The notes beneath the pieces were generated by a model that did no database searches, was not told the origin of the DNA, and was given only the letters and a program-made list of their open reading frames with translations. From Cavia porcellus (lineage: Eukaryota > Chordata > Mammalia > Rodentia > Caviidae): a stretch of 64,000 bases of DNA. The DNA lies in assembly GCF_034190915.1 (NCBI RefSeq), contig NW_026947485.1, positions 131,270,337-131,334,336 on the forward strand, in the 5' to 3' direction. The position numbers were made by a program, and so were the translations under genes. Every line of letters begins with the position of its first letter. Positions within the stretch are counted from its first letter, which is position 1. This document shows, one piece after another, positions 24,481-36,253 of the stretch.

Positions 24481-27400
24481 CTAGTGGAAGAAACACTCAT
24501 TTCCAATCCACAGTGCCTAAGGTTCTGTAGGCTCCAAAAAAGTTTTACTAGGAGAATTTTACCATCACTAATAATCCCTAATGTGCTTAGGGGCTGTCTG
24601 CGTGTGACTCACAGTTTTTATTTATGATTCATATTTTGGGGGGGATAAATGAAGTGAAAGAGCTCAAAGGGCACATGATTTGGTGTTCAAAGACTAGTGC
24701 CAGTCCTGGCCTTCCTGTGAATGTCTGAGGACTTACAGCTTCTTTCTACTAATCAAGGGGTGGAAGATCCCACTTGAGAGATGAATAACATCAGGAAGTA
24801 TATCTGGGAAGTAGAATTAAATAATTCAGTAAATTACACACTGTCCCCCAAGTGTACCCAACAGGCAGGGCTGTGAGCTGTTTTGCAGATATCATGAGTT
24901 TGTTTAATCGCTACAACCTTAAATGGAAGATACAAGAAAAACTCACGAGCAACAGTTTGGGGCTACAATTTAAATGGAAGGCTTTAACCCTGATACTGTA
25001 AAGACCTGAAAATGATACTGAGATAAAACAAAAGTGAAACTTTCTCTGGGGTTTCCAAGAGTCTGTTCCAATCCGAGAGCAGAAGTAAATCACACAACCA
25101 CACACACACAGGGAGAGACAGGGACTTTAATTTGCCATTAAGCTGTGGTACAAACCCATTTACTCTGATTTCCCCTCTCCTATTTTTAATCAAGGGAAGA
25201 AAAGGTGAGTATTTCATTAATAATGAGAACCAATCATGGTCTCTGTCTGCATATAGCTGTAGAATAATGATGAATACTATGTAGAATTATGTTGCATACT
25301 TTACTATCTTTCTGTATCAATTAACTCCTGAGAATTTTCTAGTATGCCAGACAAAGGAAAAAATTTAGGACAGTATTTATGCTCCTGGTCGCCCTGGGAG
25401 GAAGATGCCACAAAGTCAGAAACAGGACAGCCGAGATAAGGTGTCCACATTCCTGCGGGAGACAGGCGGGGCCTCGGTGCTGCAGGCAGCTGCACCTCTG
25501 TACTGTGCTCGCAGCTGTGGAGCGTAACATAGCGTCCTCTTTGGTGTTGGCTTCCTTACCGGAAAGACACTGCCAGGTTCATACTTGGCCTGCCATATCG
25601 GGAAAACAGCGAGCGGTGCCTTGGACCTTTTTCTCACTTACAAATCTAGGTATCTGGGAAACCGATTTCTGACTTCAAATCAATTATTTTCACCTGTGAC
25701 TTTGCAAAGTCCTCTGGGCACCATCAGAGAGCTGTACATAAGAGAGCACCCTATTTTGAGAACCTATGAAAGATTGTTACTTGAAATGTTCTTTTTTATG
25801 CTTCCAAAGCTGAGGGACTTTAAAAAAATTCTCTTTTGTCTCAGTTATATTTAATCAGAATTCCTTGCAACAAGCATAACTATGGAGTAAGTTGAGAGAT
25901 GAGAAATGAAGAGTGTGAATATACTTTACTGATAATGTCCATATTTATATTTGTGAAATCTGTCACACTGAAATTGTTAGGCCACAATTACTAAGAAATT
26001 TTTAGTGTCATTTAAAAACAAATGTTAGGTTAAAACATTAAAAGAAAAAAAAAAGGGGAAAAAGTCTTTGAAAAATCCTGCTCTCATATTTCAAATCCAT
26101 TGGTGTGTTTTGAGCTTCGGTTTCAAATCTTTCAGGGTGAGAGCTAAGCCCTCGGCCTGCTTCCACAGAGTCCTTTGTTTCCTGACCTAATGCTCGGCGC
26201 CACCTGACACTGTTCTGCATCTGCTTTCTTCATGTTTTGCTTCAACTATTATCTTTTTCCTCCTTTGTAATTCAAGCTTCCTAGATCAATAGCAAATATT
26301 AGTAAAACTGATAAATTTCACCGGGATGGTCTCAAGGCACAAGTAACTCTTGAAGCTTGATGGGTATATTAGATAAAGCATATTGGACACTGAGTCTGGA
26401 GAAGAAAATGTTGATTGTCTCACTGCTTCCTCAGAGATAGATGCTGTAAGTTGCAGTTCCATGCACTTTGTCTTCCCGAGGTCATCTGTGCACGTCCTCT
26501 TCCTCAGGGCCTCTATGCACTTCCTGCGGGTGAGCCGAGGAAGAGGTGCTTTGTGAGCCAGGCTGACCTGCCCAGCAGGTTGTTGGCCATGCAGAGGAAC
26601 ACTCTGTTCTTGGAAGACCTTTTGCCTGGCTGTTTGTGCCGGAGAGACTTGGCTCCTGGAGTTCTTGCTGAGACCTTTGCACCTTGGCAAGGCCATGTCT
26701 CATGTTCCTGTGTCAATCTCTGTGCCATTCTGGCTCTTTAGATGTTTGATTTTGCACGTGGCGGCAGTAGACGCTGTTCTGAGGGCTTTCCCATGTACCT
26801 GCCCATGGGTGCTGCTAAATTTTGGTTACAGAAAGAGCACTTGGGCTGACTTGGAAAACCAACAAACTTTCTTTCCTAATACCTGCTGGAATAGAGAGAG
26901 ATCCAGTCTCCACTTTTACTGGAAATTATTAGAGTTGTTGGTTACTGCTAGATGCTGACACTAAGGACTTCAGCCATCAGACTTGATTTGAATAGCATGT
27001 GCCAAAGAGGATAGTCAGGGTTTTTTTGATAACAGCTGTCAAGAAAATACAGCATGTGACTCCAAGAAAAGTACTTAATGTGTGTTGGTCTCTGCCTCTG
27101 GAATCCAAACACACAACTGGTATGAATAACAGCACCTTCTTCACTGAGTTTTGTGAAGGGTACCAGCTAATCCTTAGGAAGAATCTTAAGTTTCCGGGAG
27201 GGATCCTTCATGGTATTAGTTTCATTGGTTGTAACACTGCACAGACTAGATGGGAAATGGAAGTGTGGAGGAGTTAAGTGATTAAGCTAAAATCACCCAA
27301 TAAGCTGGGGAAAATGTAAAAGTATAAGACTCAGGCTTGTTTAAGCAGAGAAATAGCAAGATCTGGGCAAATCTCAAGTGTTTAAGTGACAAGGACACTT

Positions 27401-29099
27401 GACATAGAATTTGCAGTTGGGAATATATTGGCATATAATACAGACAGATTAGTTCTGTGCACGTAGATGCATTCCCTCTCTTTTGAGGACAGCAGATTCC
27501 TCAGGCTAGAGATCCTCTGTATCTGGCCCAGAGGTGCAGCTTCATATGTGATCCTATCTGCCCAATGCTGTAGAGTGAAAACCTGGGATGGTGGAAGTAA
27601 CCATCTTCCAAGCAGGAGATCCTACAAACTCGCACCAGGCTCCTGATGCAGAGAGGCAGGCAGCTATAGGTAGAATGGAACTAAGAGCTTTCAGCTCATG
27701 GGGTGGGATCCTTCAATCTCCAAACCTTGTTTGCACTCACAGCCCTTTAATCTGGACAGCATCACAGAAAGACTTTGCGACTACAGCTTACGAAGCAGGA
27801 AAAGATGACTAGTCAAGATATTTTAAGCAGTATTGAGATAAAGAAGGAAGTACAGCCAAGCTATGTCTTTGCTGTTTTTCTCAAGGTTATATTTTGCAAC
27901 ACATAATGGCAACAATTACACAAGGACGTCGTATTATCTAATTTGCGCTGTTGTCATCCGATCATCCGGAACATTTTCTGCGGGAGTCTACCTTTATCTC
28001 CGAAGCCTCTGGCAAACTGTTCCATTTCAGTTCAGGTCCTTGTGCAGCAGCTTGATACTGAAAACAATGAACCCCTTCTGTGTTCCACAGTCCCCTGGAG
28101 GTTAACGTGTTTTTCATCTTTGTTCTGAGTGGCACCGGTCTGTTCAATTTTTATTTCTGTTAATTTTTAATGAGTTACTGACTCAACGATCCTGGCTATA
28201 AATCTCTGGAACTGCAGGGTGTTAGTAGGACCGAATCAGATGAAGGCCCCTAACAAACTCAGAAATCCAGAATATTCTTGGTGTGTTTATTTATCCAAGT
28301 GGCTCTTGGATCCCCAACAGGGAAAAATGCACTATGGTTTGCTGTAGCCGTTAACCCAGCTCCATAATCTCCGAAGGAAGCTGGCACATTGCTTTTCCTC
28401 ATCATGTCCTAGGTGTGCAAGAAACATTCACATTTTCTACACCAGTAGGCAAAGCCAGTGAGCAGAAAAGTTCTGCTCCAGTACTATGAGGTATGTGCTG
28501 TGCTATGACCATTTTCTAACTAAGCATTAACTTACATCACACTTACAAATCCATATGCTAAATTTATGGTGATCATTCATGAATAGATAATCATGGAAAC
28601 TAACAGAATAGTCATAATTTATAAATAAAAATTATTTATAATAATAATAATTTTTTTAAAAAAATATTTTACCAGATAGCTTGATCATATTTCATGATTC
28701 AACTTTATATAAACAGAATTTTTAGATAATGACTTCAAATCTTCTGCAATCGTAGATAGTAATCATGCAAAGAAATAATTGCAAAGCAAGAAACTATTTC
28801 TCACTCCTAGATAAGTTTGAGCCTGCAAAACACCAAGGCCAAGTGTCCTTTTCCCTTTCTCTGCCCATCCACCTTTGGAGAGTATTAAAGATGTGTTGAA
28901 GACACTGGATCATGGCTTTTTGCACACAGTGAAATGTATAGAAGATTGAAAAACCCAAGAAATTTCTCACAGTGTTACTTAGTGGTATTAATACCATGTC
29001 CCAACCTGAAAATATCTTCCTCTCGGAAAATATTACCTAAATAAAAGCAACTCCAATTGCTTGCACCTCACGGTACAGAGTGGCCATGCTCAGCATTCC
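24481..29099. other. Unique non-coding sequence
   Basis: No gene or confident repeat. The densest open-frame clusters (25.3-25.7 kb and 26.3-26.7 kb) lie in less AT-rich DNA and overlap on both strands without family resemblance. An AT-only, partly palindromic stretch occurs at 28,616-28,670. Confidence 0.5.
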
Positions 29100-29216
29100 G
29101 TGAGGCCAGGCTGAACTATAGCACTTACTTTCCACCCTTCGTCTCCCTCTTGGGGTTCCCATGAAATGAAATGTCCACAAACTGTGAGCTAAATAAACCT
29201 TTCTTTCTTTAATTTC
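29100..29216 (+). mobile_element. LTR 3' fragment, sense orientation
   Basis: 'gtccacaaactgtgagct' followed by 'aaataaacctttctttct' is the polyadenylation-signal region of a MaLR-like LTR. It has the same wording as the minus-strand copies at 29.5 and 56.7 kb but points the other way. It stops abruptly at 29,216, where a different LTR fragment begins. Confidence 0.5.
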
Positions 29217-29502
29217 AGAAATCCCCTAAAAGTCCATAATCGTTAGCCCTTCCTATCAACAAGTTCACCCCAGAAACAAAGACTAAAACTCTGATAGGCT
29301 TTAAACCCTATAAAAATGGGCAGAGCAAGGACACCATCCTGAGAAACTCACTTTCAAGCTCTCCCTGGCAAATTGTTGCTGGACAGCTTTGTTCTCAGCT
29401 TTGCAATATTTTAAGTAAACCTCTGCTTCACACTACTTTCATTCTCTGAGTTCCTCATTGTGTGCTGGAGGGATGGTCAGTTTTAAGTCAGCTTAGCTTC
29501 AC
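29217..29502 (+). mobile_element. ERV LTR fragment X, copy 1
   Basis: Contains a TATA box (CCCTATAAAAATGGG at 29,307) and a downstream AGTAAA polyadenylation-like signal ('ttttaagtaaacctctg'), the layout of a class I-type retroviral LTR. From about 29,261 to 29,502 it matches 56,461-56,699 with only four substitutions and one 3-base indel by my alignment. The left end is truncated against a MaLR-like LTR piece. No internal retroviral sequence adjoins it. Confidence 0.6.
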
Positions 29503-29535
29503 CTACCCTGAGTGAGAGCAACAAGAGAGGTGGGG

Positions 29536-29895
29536 TGTGTTGGTTACTTTCTTCTTGTTGCTGAGACATAATATCTGATGTCCAAAATTAAGGAAGGAAA
29601 TGTTTATTTATCTCACAGTTTGTGGACCTTTCATTCCATAATCAGCTGGCTCCAGGGCAGGGTGGCTTGCAGAGGGGCTGCAGTTCTTGGTGTTGGAAGA
29701 CAGCAAAAGCCACAAGAGCAAAGGAAGGCGAGCAAGCCTCCTTTCCTCCCTTATACTGTGTGCAGAGTACCCTGCGTGCCATCTCCCCACGGTGGGGAGC
29801 ACTCATATCATCTTGTCCTACTCTTGCACAGGCACAGGCTCCATTCTGAGTCACTTGGTTAAACTTCTAAACTTCTCAGGTTGACACAGTGAACA
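29536..29895 (-). mobile_element. MaLR-like LTR
   Basis: The plus strand starts 'tgtgttggttactttc' and continues through 'tgctgagacataatatctga', 'attaaggaaggaaatg' and 'ataatcagctggctccaggg'. About 230 bases align with the LTRs at 52.8, 56.7 and 58.7 kb at roughly 75% identity. The remaining part, its U3 side, is different and ends 'ggttgacacagtgaaca', so it is a separate subfamily or a recombinant. The short flank on its left matches that of the 56.7-kb provirus. Confidence 0.6.
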
Positions 29896-29929
29896 TCGTA
29901 GGGCTCTAGGTGCTTGTCTTCTACACCCC

Positions 29930-30095
29930 AGGATATAGAATTGCTGAGTTACCTAATCAGATGTCTCAAACTGACACAACTTCAAACATGCAGAAAGAGA
30001 CAGACTTTGTAGAGATGGGAGAGGGATCTAGAGATGGAGATGGGGTAGAGGCGATGGCAGGGAGAGGAAGGGGAAAATTAGGATGTGACTGAACA
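29930..30095 (+). repeat. LINE-1 3' UTR, copy 2
   Basis: A purine-rich stretch with 'agagatgggagagggatc' and 'gaaaattaggatgtgac' resembles the G-rich part of the LINE-1 3' UTRs at 19.2 and 36.1 kb. The copy is short and old. Confidence 0.4.
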
Positions 30096-30879
30096 TAAGA
30101 CCAGAAGTTACTATGAAGGAGGTATGGGAATAGGGCAATGGGACTTATATTTGATTGAAGCAAATATTTTGCCACTGGAAAAATGATCTGAATTCCACAT
30201 TTTAAAAAAGAGCTCTAACAGTTTTATTTTAAAATATTAGCATTTCTACCCGTGCGTAGCTTGTAATTATTTAAATAATGATAAAAAATTTTAACCTCAC
30301 TGAAAAATAAAGCACACAAATTCTTTATGCATGGCAAAATGAGAAAATAAGAACAATTCATTGATTCTTTAGTAAATGATACTAAATGTCTTCAGCCAAA
30401 GTTTTGTCCTATATTTTGAAATTAAGTTCTTTCTACATTTGCTTATTCATCCAAGTATGTAGGAGAGGGTTACACCTTCTTAGTTTTAGAATGATGTTAA
30501 AATGCGAAAGCGTTTGCCCCCTTTTCTTTATTTCCTTTAAAAGCCACAACCATGTGCTTTACCTAAGGAGGCTGTCCCTGAGGAGAAAAGGCTGAGTGTA
30601 ATTTTGCTGCTCAGAGACACACCAAGGATGACCTATAATTTGCTAAGCACTGCAGTAGAAAGCAGAAGAAACTGCTAAGTCACTGCAAATATATGAAACG
30701 CAATTAAAAGCCACAGGACTATCATTTTAGGCATTGCAGCACAACTTAATTGACACCATTTTTCCTAGTGGTCCAGAAAATAATAATGTGACTTACAAAT
30801 GTTGATGCCTTAGATTTAATCAAATGCTATATTTAAAATCGCAGCTCTTCCCACTGATCTAGCTTCTTCTGTTCTGTTG

Positions 30880-31030
30880 TACTATATCATTTAGTAATTT
30901 ACTCCAAGTTTGTTGCCAGTTTCTCCAGGTGGAATGCGAGTCCTGTAAGTCAGGAATCTTGTTTATTCATTCTAGCACCTAGATGAAACAAGGCTAAACA
31001 CACATTTGTTGCATGAATTAACGAGAGAAG
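30880..31030 (+). repeat. L2 LINE, 3' terminus
   Basis: 'gcgagtcctgtaagtcagga', 'cttgtttattcattctagca' and 'acatttgttgcatgaatta' match the extreme 3' end of L2. Confidence 0.55.
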
Positions 31031-32239
31031 GACTTGATTTGAAACTCCCACTTGGATGGCATTTTACGTTTCACTGTTGTGGCTGCAGTGGAATTAATAG
31101 CCTTGCCTTTTTCAGAGTGGCAGCTTTAAAGTGAATCCATATTTTAGAAATAGTAGGATGCTGGCCAAAGGGCAATATTAAAAGCCAGTATGGAAAGCTA
31201 TAAGGCGATAAAGAAGAGTCACATGGGCAGTTTCTGGTCGTGCGTTCACACGTCCAGGAAGGAAGAAGGTGTTGGGATGGGAAGGGAACAGAAGATTATT
31301 CTGTACTATCCTGGCCTTAGGGTCCATACTTCAATATCTCAAACGAATGTATGAGCAAATGCAGTATTTGACAGTTTTTTCCATGATGGTTTTTGTATCC
31401 TGTGCTAACAATTATTTTTTGAATGTTAATCTCATTACTTCTCTAAGGCCAAACAAGATTATCAGTCAAGTGGGGTGAGAAGCAAATGAATTATCCATGA
31501 AAGCAAACAGCAACTCACTGGCCATGAACTTAATTCCATCTTCAGTGAGTGAGAATCAGGTAGCAGGCTGAGTAACTGGCCTGATAGTTGGATGGTGACC
31601 TATGGAGAAATTAAGCATACTCTCTATGCCCTATTTATTTGCTTGATTTTGACATATGCCTTCATTTGCTCCCAATGATTGTATTTCTTCCTGGGAGAAA
31701 AAGAAACAGGTGATTAAAATCTAGAAAGTAGGTGGCAGGTTGGCTGAGGTATACGGACGCAGAGCTGGTTTATATCTTCTGTGCCCAGGACAGTTTCGCA
31801 GGCTGAATTATATTGGAAATCTGTTTGTATTGGCTTTCATTATCCCTTACACAAATACAGAGCTGCAAAACGATATTAAGCAGTTCAGCAGAGAATCCCA
31901 TGACTTACTGGCCTGTGGACACAAGGGGTCAGTATTTGCATGGAAATGATTTCAGCGATCTGCCTTGCTCTGCTTCTGTAGCTTGGTTTGTGATAAAGGG
32001 AATAAGCAAATGACATTCAATTTGTATTTTGCAAATCATTTTCTTTTCCAGTTTAAAATTTTGACATCTACCTTTCAGATTTAGTCGGTCTGCTGACGCT
32101 TTTGAAGATGATATTTAGCAGTAAGATTTTCAAGTTTTAGCAGGCCCCAAAGACCTCCAGATTTATATGGATTTTCCTATCCTTAGAGGAGCTTCTAAAC
32201 CTGCAAAGTTCTCAATTTGTGCTTGCTTAATAAGTGTAT
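31031..32239. other. Unique non-coding sequence
   Basis: No gene or repeat recognised. A weaker CTCF-like match (12 of 14, AAAGTAGGTGGCAG) lies at 31,725-31,738 on the plus strand. Confidence 0.5.
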
Positions 32240-32640
32240 TGTACTGTTATCTGGAAGTAATGTAGTAGTACAGGAAAAAAACTGGACCTTCACTTCCTTG
32301 GTCCTCAGTTCTTTGTCCCCTTGATAAAAGAATTCAGTCAAGACTCGTAGGCTGTGAAGAGCTATAGAATTTATCATAAAGTAGATAAAGCAGAGTTATA
32401 CCTTCAAGCAAAAGAGTTGATACTGCTACGAAGTAAACTGTACCAAGTGTGAGGTTACATATAGTTTAAGGCATCCAAGAGTTACTCTTGGGTCTGGGGA
32501 ACTAGAATGATTATAATACTTGACCATTTTACTTAGAACTTGCAAAATGTTTTCCTGTTCTTTGTAGATGATCAGTGTTCCCTCCTGGGCTTTAAGTATA
32601 TAAGAAATTATAAAAGATAAATTCTTCATTTAAACCACTT
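32240..32640 (-). mobile_element. ERV 3' LTR (decayed)
   Basis: Shares an ordered series of blocks with 36,690-37,030: 'cagttctttg'/'ctgttcttta', 'ccttgataaaagaattcag', 'agaatttatcataaagtag', 'ccttcaagc' and 'aagagttactc'. Identity is about 70-75% by eye, in the same orientation. Retroviral pro, pol and gag remains lie between the two, read on the minus strand, so this is the 3' LTR. Exact TG/CA ends and flanking duplications could not be fixed. Confidence 0.55.
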
Positions 32641-33129
32641 CCCAGCCCAAGGCGGGAGGGTCTTCAAAGAACATTTCTCTTCCTGGTATCATTGGACTGT
32701 GGGCTAGGGCAGTTAGGAATGTAGTATGCCTTGTTCTGGAGTTAAGATGGCAACATGGTCAGATTGCAGAAGAAATGTCCACAATGTATAACCTTAAGAT
32801 GTGATTTTTCTTTGTGGGATTACTTTAGATCTGAGCCCTAACATGGTGATATGTATATTATACACCGAAGTCTTTGTTCCTTTAATTCACTGGCACCATA
32901 TGTTATTTGGACTTCCCCATCCCTTAGGAAAACTACCAGCCTAAAATTCTTCCCTCAAGAGTTGAGACTGTAATATTATTGAGGGGACTGAGGCATCAAG
33001 TCACTCTGGCTACTCTCTACTGAGAAGGTCCATCAAGGGGAGGGAGTCAGGGCTTCCACCCTAGCTAACTTTTTGGTCCAGGAGATCAGTCAGAGTATCC
33101 AATATACACAGTTGGGTCAAAAGGATGCT

Positions 33130-33290
33130 GGACCATGTGCAGAGTGATTGGTGGTCAGCGAGAATAAAGTTCAGAAGGTAATGTGTTATGCATGATACAA
33201 ATAAAAGGATTATGAGAGCAAAGATTAACATGGTTATGAACCATCTTTGCCAAGATGATTCAGGGATCCAAGTCTATATCATTTTCCAAA
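33130..33290 (-). pseudogene. env: Possible ERV env transmembrane remnant
   Basis: On the minus strand one frame carries about 45 codons without a stop. They encode Trp and charged residues and then a strongly hydrophobic segment of about 20 residues (codons around 33,187-33,250), followed by polar residues. The position, some 500 bases before the 3' LTR, is where the membrane anchor of a retroviral Env TM subunit would lie. No fusion peptide, disulfide motif or surface subunit was recognised. It is therefore a positional inference, not a firm call. Confidence 0.3.
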
Positions 33291-33899
33291 CCTAGGATTG
33301 GCATCTGACATTTCCTAGACTTCTTATTTTAAGTCCTACAAGGAAGATAAAGGACAAAGAAGTCCATTAGAAATGGTTAAACAAGAAGATGCCAAGTGAG
33401 TTTATGAAGTTTATGTGCCTGTATTTCTTAGAATTACAAAGAAGCAGAAGGTAAATTTAATAAAGGGTCTGATTAGAAGGATATGTCAGTAACTCTATGT
33501 TAAAATATAGAACAGGGATGGTGAGGCCTTTGCTTAAGTGATGTATGCTTGGAACAAGTATTTTAAGCCTACCAGGAATCGGCTTTCTCAGGATGGTGCG
33601 GACTCTTTCAAGATTTGATCTAGTGGTAATTCCTAAAACTTTGGTAGATTTGAAGAGAGAAGACTGAGAAAGGGCCCTTTCAAAGAAGAGTTGATATTGT
33701 AGACCTCCCTATAGGATTTAATGAGAGCCAATTTTACAGGTAATAACCCCTTTAGTGCAAAAGGGGTCAAAGTAGATTCACCAAGGGCCAAAAAAATGAT
33801 TCCACAGGAAAGGGGTTGTTTAAAAGAGCTTGTTGTTTCTGAGATGAAACAAATCCTAAGAAGTGAGCTTTTTGGAATAGTAATTGAACTTTAGGCCCA

Positions 33900-34380
33900 G
33901 AAACTTAATATTCTATCAGCCAGGACAATTTGAAGCAAATTGTCTTAAGCCTCTGTTAAGGGAACAGAGAAGAAAATCATCCATACACATTGTATAATAG
34001 CCCATTAATTAAGATTAGGTCACTGAAGTCCCTAGCCAAAGCCCAACCAAAAATCTGAGGTCTGTCCCTTGGAGTGAACAGTCCAGGTAAGCTGTTTGTT
34101 GCCTCCCAGTGAAGCAGTCCACTGGAAGTTAAGAAGGAATTGCATCTTTAAATTCTAGGACTGTAAACCATTGGATAGTTGAAAGCATCTGTCCCAGCAA
34201 AATGTACAGGCTAGGAGCCACTGGCTGGCAGCAGGGATAACCACCTCATTTACAGCATGGAGATCATGCCTCAAGGCCAACATTGGGCTTCTTGCTAGCT
34301 GAGATTGGGGCATTACAGAGTGATAGATGAGACAGTAAAAGGCCATAGTGAAGGTTCCTGTTTATGAGAGGGTGAAGCTG
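33900..34380 (-). pseudogene. pol: ERV pol remnant: reverse transcriptase
   Basis: Minus-strand frames keep the start of a retroviral reverse transcriptase. A 'SKKPN' Lys-Lys-Pro-Asn element leads into 'LRHDLHAVNE', which corresponds to the first conserved RT block. Further on, 'CMDDFLLC' (33,964-33,987) is the catalytic Y-x-D-D box with its tyrosine changed to cysteine. Both catalytic aspartates of the box remain, at 33,976-33,981. The frame shifts near 34,264-34,346, several stops follow, and the finger-palm region between the two blocks is shortened. This is a dead class I (gamma-like) pol fragment that follows the protease directly. RNase H and integrase were not recognised downstream. 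Confidence 0.75.
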
Positions 34381-34860
34381 AAGGAAATACTGTGGGAAAG
34401 AATGAGAATCCTTTAGCTTAATTACTGCCACGGTGGAAATAATAGCCCTCCCAGGTATGTCAGAGGTCTGCACCTGGGGTTTAATTGGAAGCTCTGTAGG
34501 GATAAAATCATTGTTGGCATTGATGGGAAAGACAACTATTGTCATAACTGTGGGGATGTTAGTGAGCCAAAATAATTTGAGGCCCTTCTTTGTTAATATC
34601 TTAGTCAGAAAAGGGACAGGACATTCAGGCATTATCAAAAAATATGAGTAAGGAGAAAATTATTCCACAAGCAACAAGAGAGGAGTAAAGTGTTAGTCAC
34701 TGGAGTTCCACTGAAGCCCATCACCTGACAAGTGTTGGGAGCCAATTGTGCAAAACAAGAGGTAAGAACAGGGTCAGAGGCTCTAGTGTCCAGGAGGAAG
34801 CTTCTGGTCTCATCTCTGACATCCAGTGTTATCTGAGGCCCGTCCTACTGATGGTGATGA
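34381..34860 (-). pseudogene. pro: ERV pro remnant: aspartic protease
   Basis: The minus strand encodes 'FLLDTRASDPVL' (34,766-34,801), the retroviral protease active-site loop with the glycine of Asp-Thr-Gly replaced by arginine. Downstream in the same frame comes 'VMGFSGTP', the flap-like region. Two consecutive stops and a frameshift near 34,630 interrupt it. The sequence then resumes with 'MPECPVPFL', matching the conserved C-terminal protease helix of class I elements, and reads on into the reverse transcriptase. The active-site change and the frameshift make it non-functional. Order and spacing relative to the zinc knuckles and RT fit a gag-pro-pol layout. Confidence 0.75.
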
Positions 34861-34939
34861 TTACACCAGGAGGGAACTTGAGCCTTGAGTGTCCTCATTC
34901 CAGGGACAGCAACTAGGGTGCTGGGATGGGGTTCCTTCA

Positions 34940-35400
34940 AGCCTCAGGATAGGAACCCTTCCACTGTCCCATTTTGCCACATTTAGGGCAAGGTGACTTA
35001 GGAGGCCAACCTGCATGAGGGTGGTCTCCCTTCTAGAGGCCTGTCTGTTGGCAGATGTGACACTTGTTAGTTAACTTATTGTCCTTGAGGAAAAATGCCA
35101 GTAACTGACATTCTGTCAGCCACAGGGGGATGTGAAGCTCTGGATACTTTTTGTTTTGTAGCACTCATTTAAGCTTAGCTTCTGCTTTCCCTCTTTGCTC
35201 CTTCTCTGCACCCTGTTATGGAAATCAGAGGTAGCATCATTTAGTAGGTCATCAGTGAGAGGGCGTTTTTTTTTCAATATTTGGGGCTAACTGGGTAAAA
35301 AAAACTCTCTCTCAGGTAGACTGGACCCTCAGTGGAGTGAAAGTCAACCATGATACACTTTTGCATAGCTTCCTGTCAGCCCACTAGGCAGGGTAGGGTG
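34940..35400 (-). pseudogene. gag: ERV gag remnant: nucleocapsid zinc knuckles
   Basis: In one minus-strand frame a first CCHC-type knuckle begins with 'CHIC' (35,051-35,062). Its later positions are lost to a stop. A second knuckle, 'CPKCGKMGQWKGSYP' (34,946-34,990), keeps the first two cysteines and the Gly-Trp context, but the zinc-binding His is Gln and the last Cys is Tyr. Two knuckles are a feature of several class I elements. Upstream, at about 35,130-35,270, the frame encodes a charged Arg/Lys/Glu-rich stretch like the capsid-nucleocapsid junction. Matrix and most of capsid are missing or unrecognisable, and the next sequence is an unrelated LTR-like block. Confidence 0.75.
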
Positions 35401-35414
35401 GGGAGGGAGATTTT

Positions 35415-35720
35415 TGTGGGTGAGGTCTCAAGATCAAAGAATGCACGTGTGCAAAACAGCAGCAACAACAGCAGAGCAGAGCAGACGAGCACAAGAGTCA
35501 CCTCCAGCTTTACTGTATAATTCTTACACAGGTTGCTATCGCATATTTACATTCTTACATGGTGCGGTAACCAGTGCTGGTGTGCTGACCTGCGCTTAGT
35601 CATTGTTATCTGTTTCCTACTTTGTGCCTGGGCTGAACAAGCGGGGTCAGGTCCTCAGCTGTCCTTTGATGTCCCTGAACTTTGAGGCAGTCTGAGTGGT
35701 TCCTCACACCTTCTTAAGTC
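35415..35720 (-). mobile_element. LTR-like block with CAG/CAA repeat
   Basis: CpG-containing, with a short CAG/CAA/CAGAG run at 35,456-35,488. On the minus strand an AT-rich TATA-like stretch is followed by the repeat. It interrupts the retrovirus at the gag end. This could be a younger nested solo LTR, part of the provirus leader, or simple unique sequence. No matching second copy was found. Confidence 0.3.
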
Positions 35721-35834
35721 AGTCAGAAAAATACTGTTGGGCTTTCATTTGAGTCTGGATAATGGTAGCCAGGTTAGTGGTTCACAGGTTTAGTTTACTG
35801 GCTTTTAGCCCATGTAGAAGGAAGATTATAAAAT

Positions 35835-36235
35835 GTTTGTCTTTCTATCAGTAGATGGATAGGTAAAGAAAGTGTGGTATCTATACATAATGGAATACTG
35901 CTCACAGTAAAGGTTAAATTTGAGTCATTTGTAGGGAATGGATGTAACTTGAATATATAACATTAAGTGAAGTAAATCAAACACACAAGCTAAAATTCCG
36001 TATGGTTTCTCTCCTATGAGAAATACAAAGTATAAATAAAGAGAAAACTAAAAGACAGATAAAAGGAAACAGGGAGATAGATCTTTTGCAGATGAGAAGG
36101 GGGTAGAGACATAGAGGATGGGAAGGGGGTAGGGGAGACATAAAATAATTAAGATGCGTTTGTATACATGCCGACTCCCCACAATAAATTGTGTCACAAA
36201 CATGAACTAAGAAAAATATGAAGATTGGGGTCACA
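35835..36235 (+). repeat. LINE-1 3' end, nested in the ERV
   Basis: 'gtatctatacataatggaat', 'actgctcacagtaaagg' and 'gagtcatttgtagggaatgg' with 'cattaagtgaagtaaatca' is the conserved end of LINE-1 ORF2. A purine-rich 3' UTR with 'tataaataaagagaaaac' and 'gaagggggtagag' follows. It is 5'-truncated, old, and lies between the ERV gag remnant and the ERV 5' LTR, so it inserted after the retrovirus. Confidence 0.8.
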
Positions 36236-36253
36236 GAAGCAAAAGCACTCTCA

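Noticed and set aside
28616..28670. AT-only palindromic stretch as a possible origin or hairpin
   Set aside because: Base composition alone explains the self-complementarity. No supporting motif.
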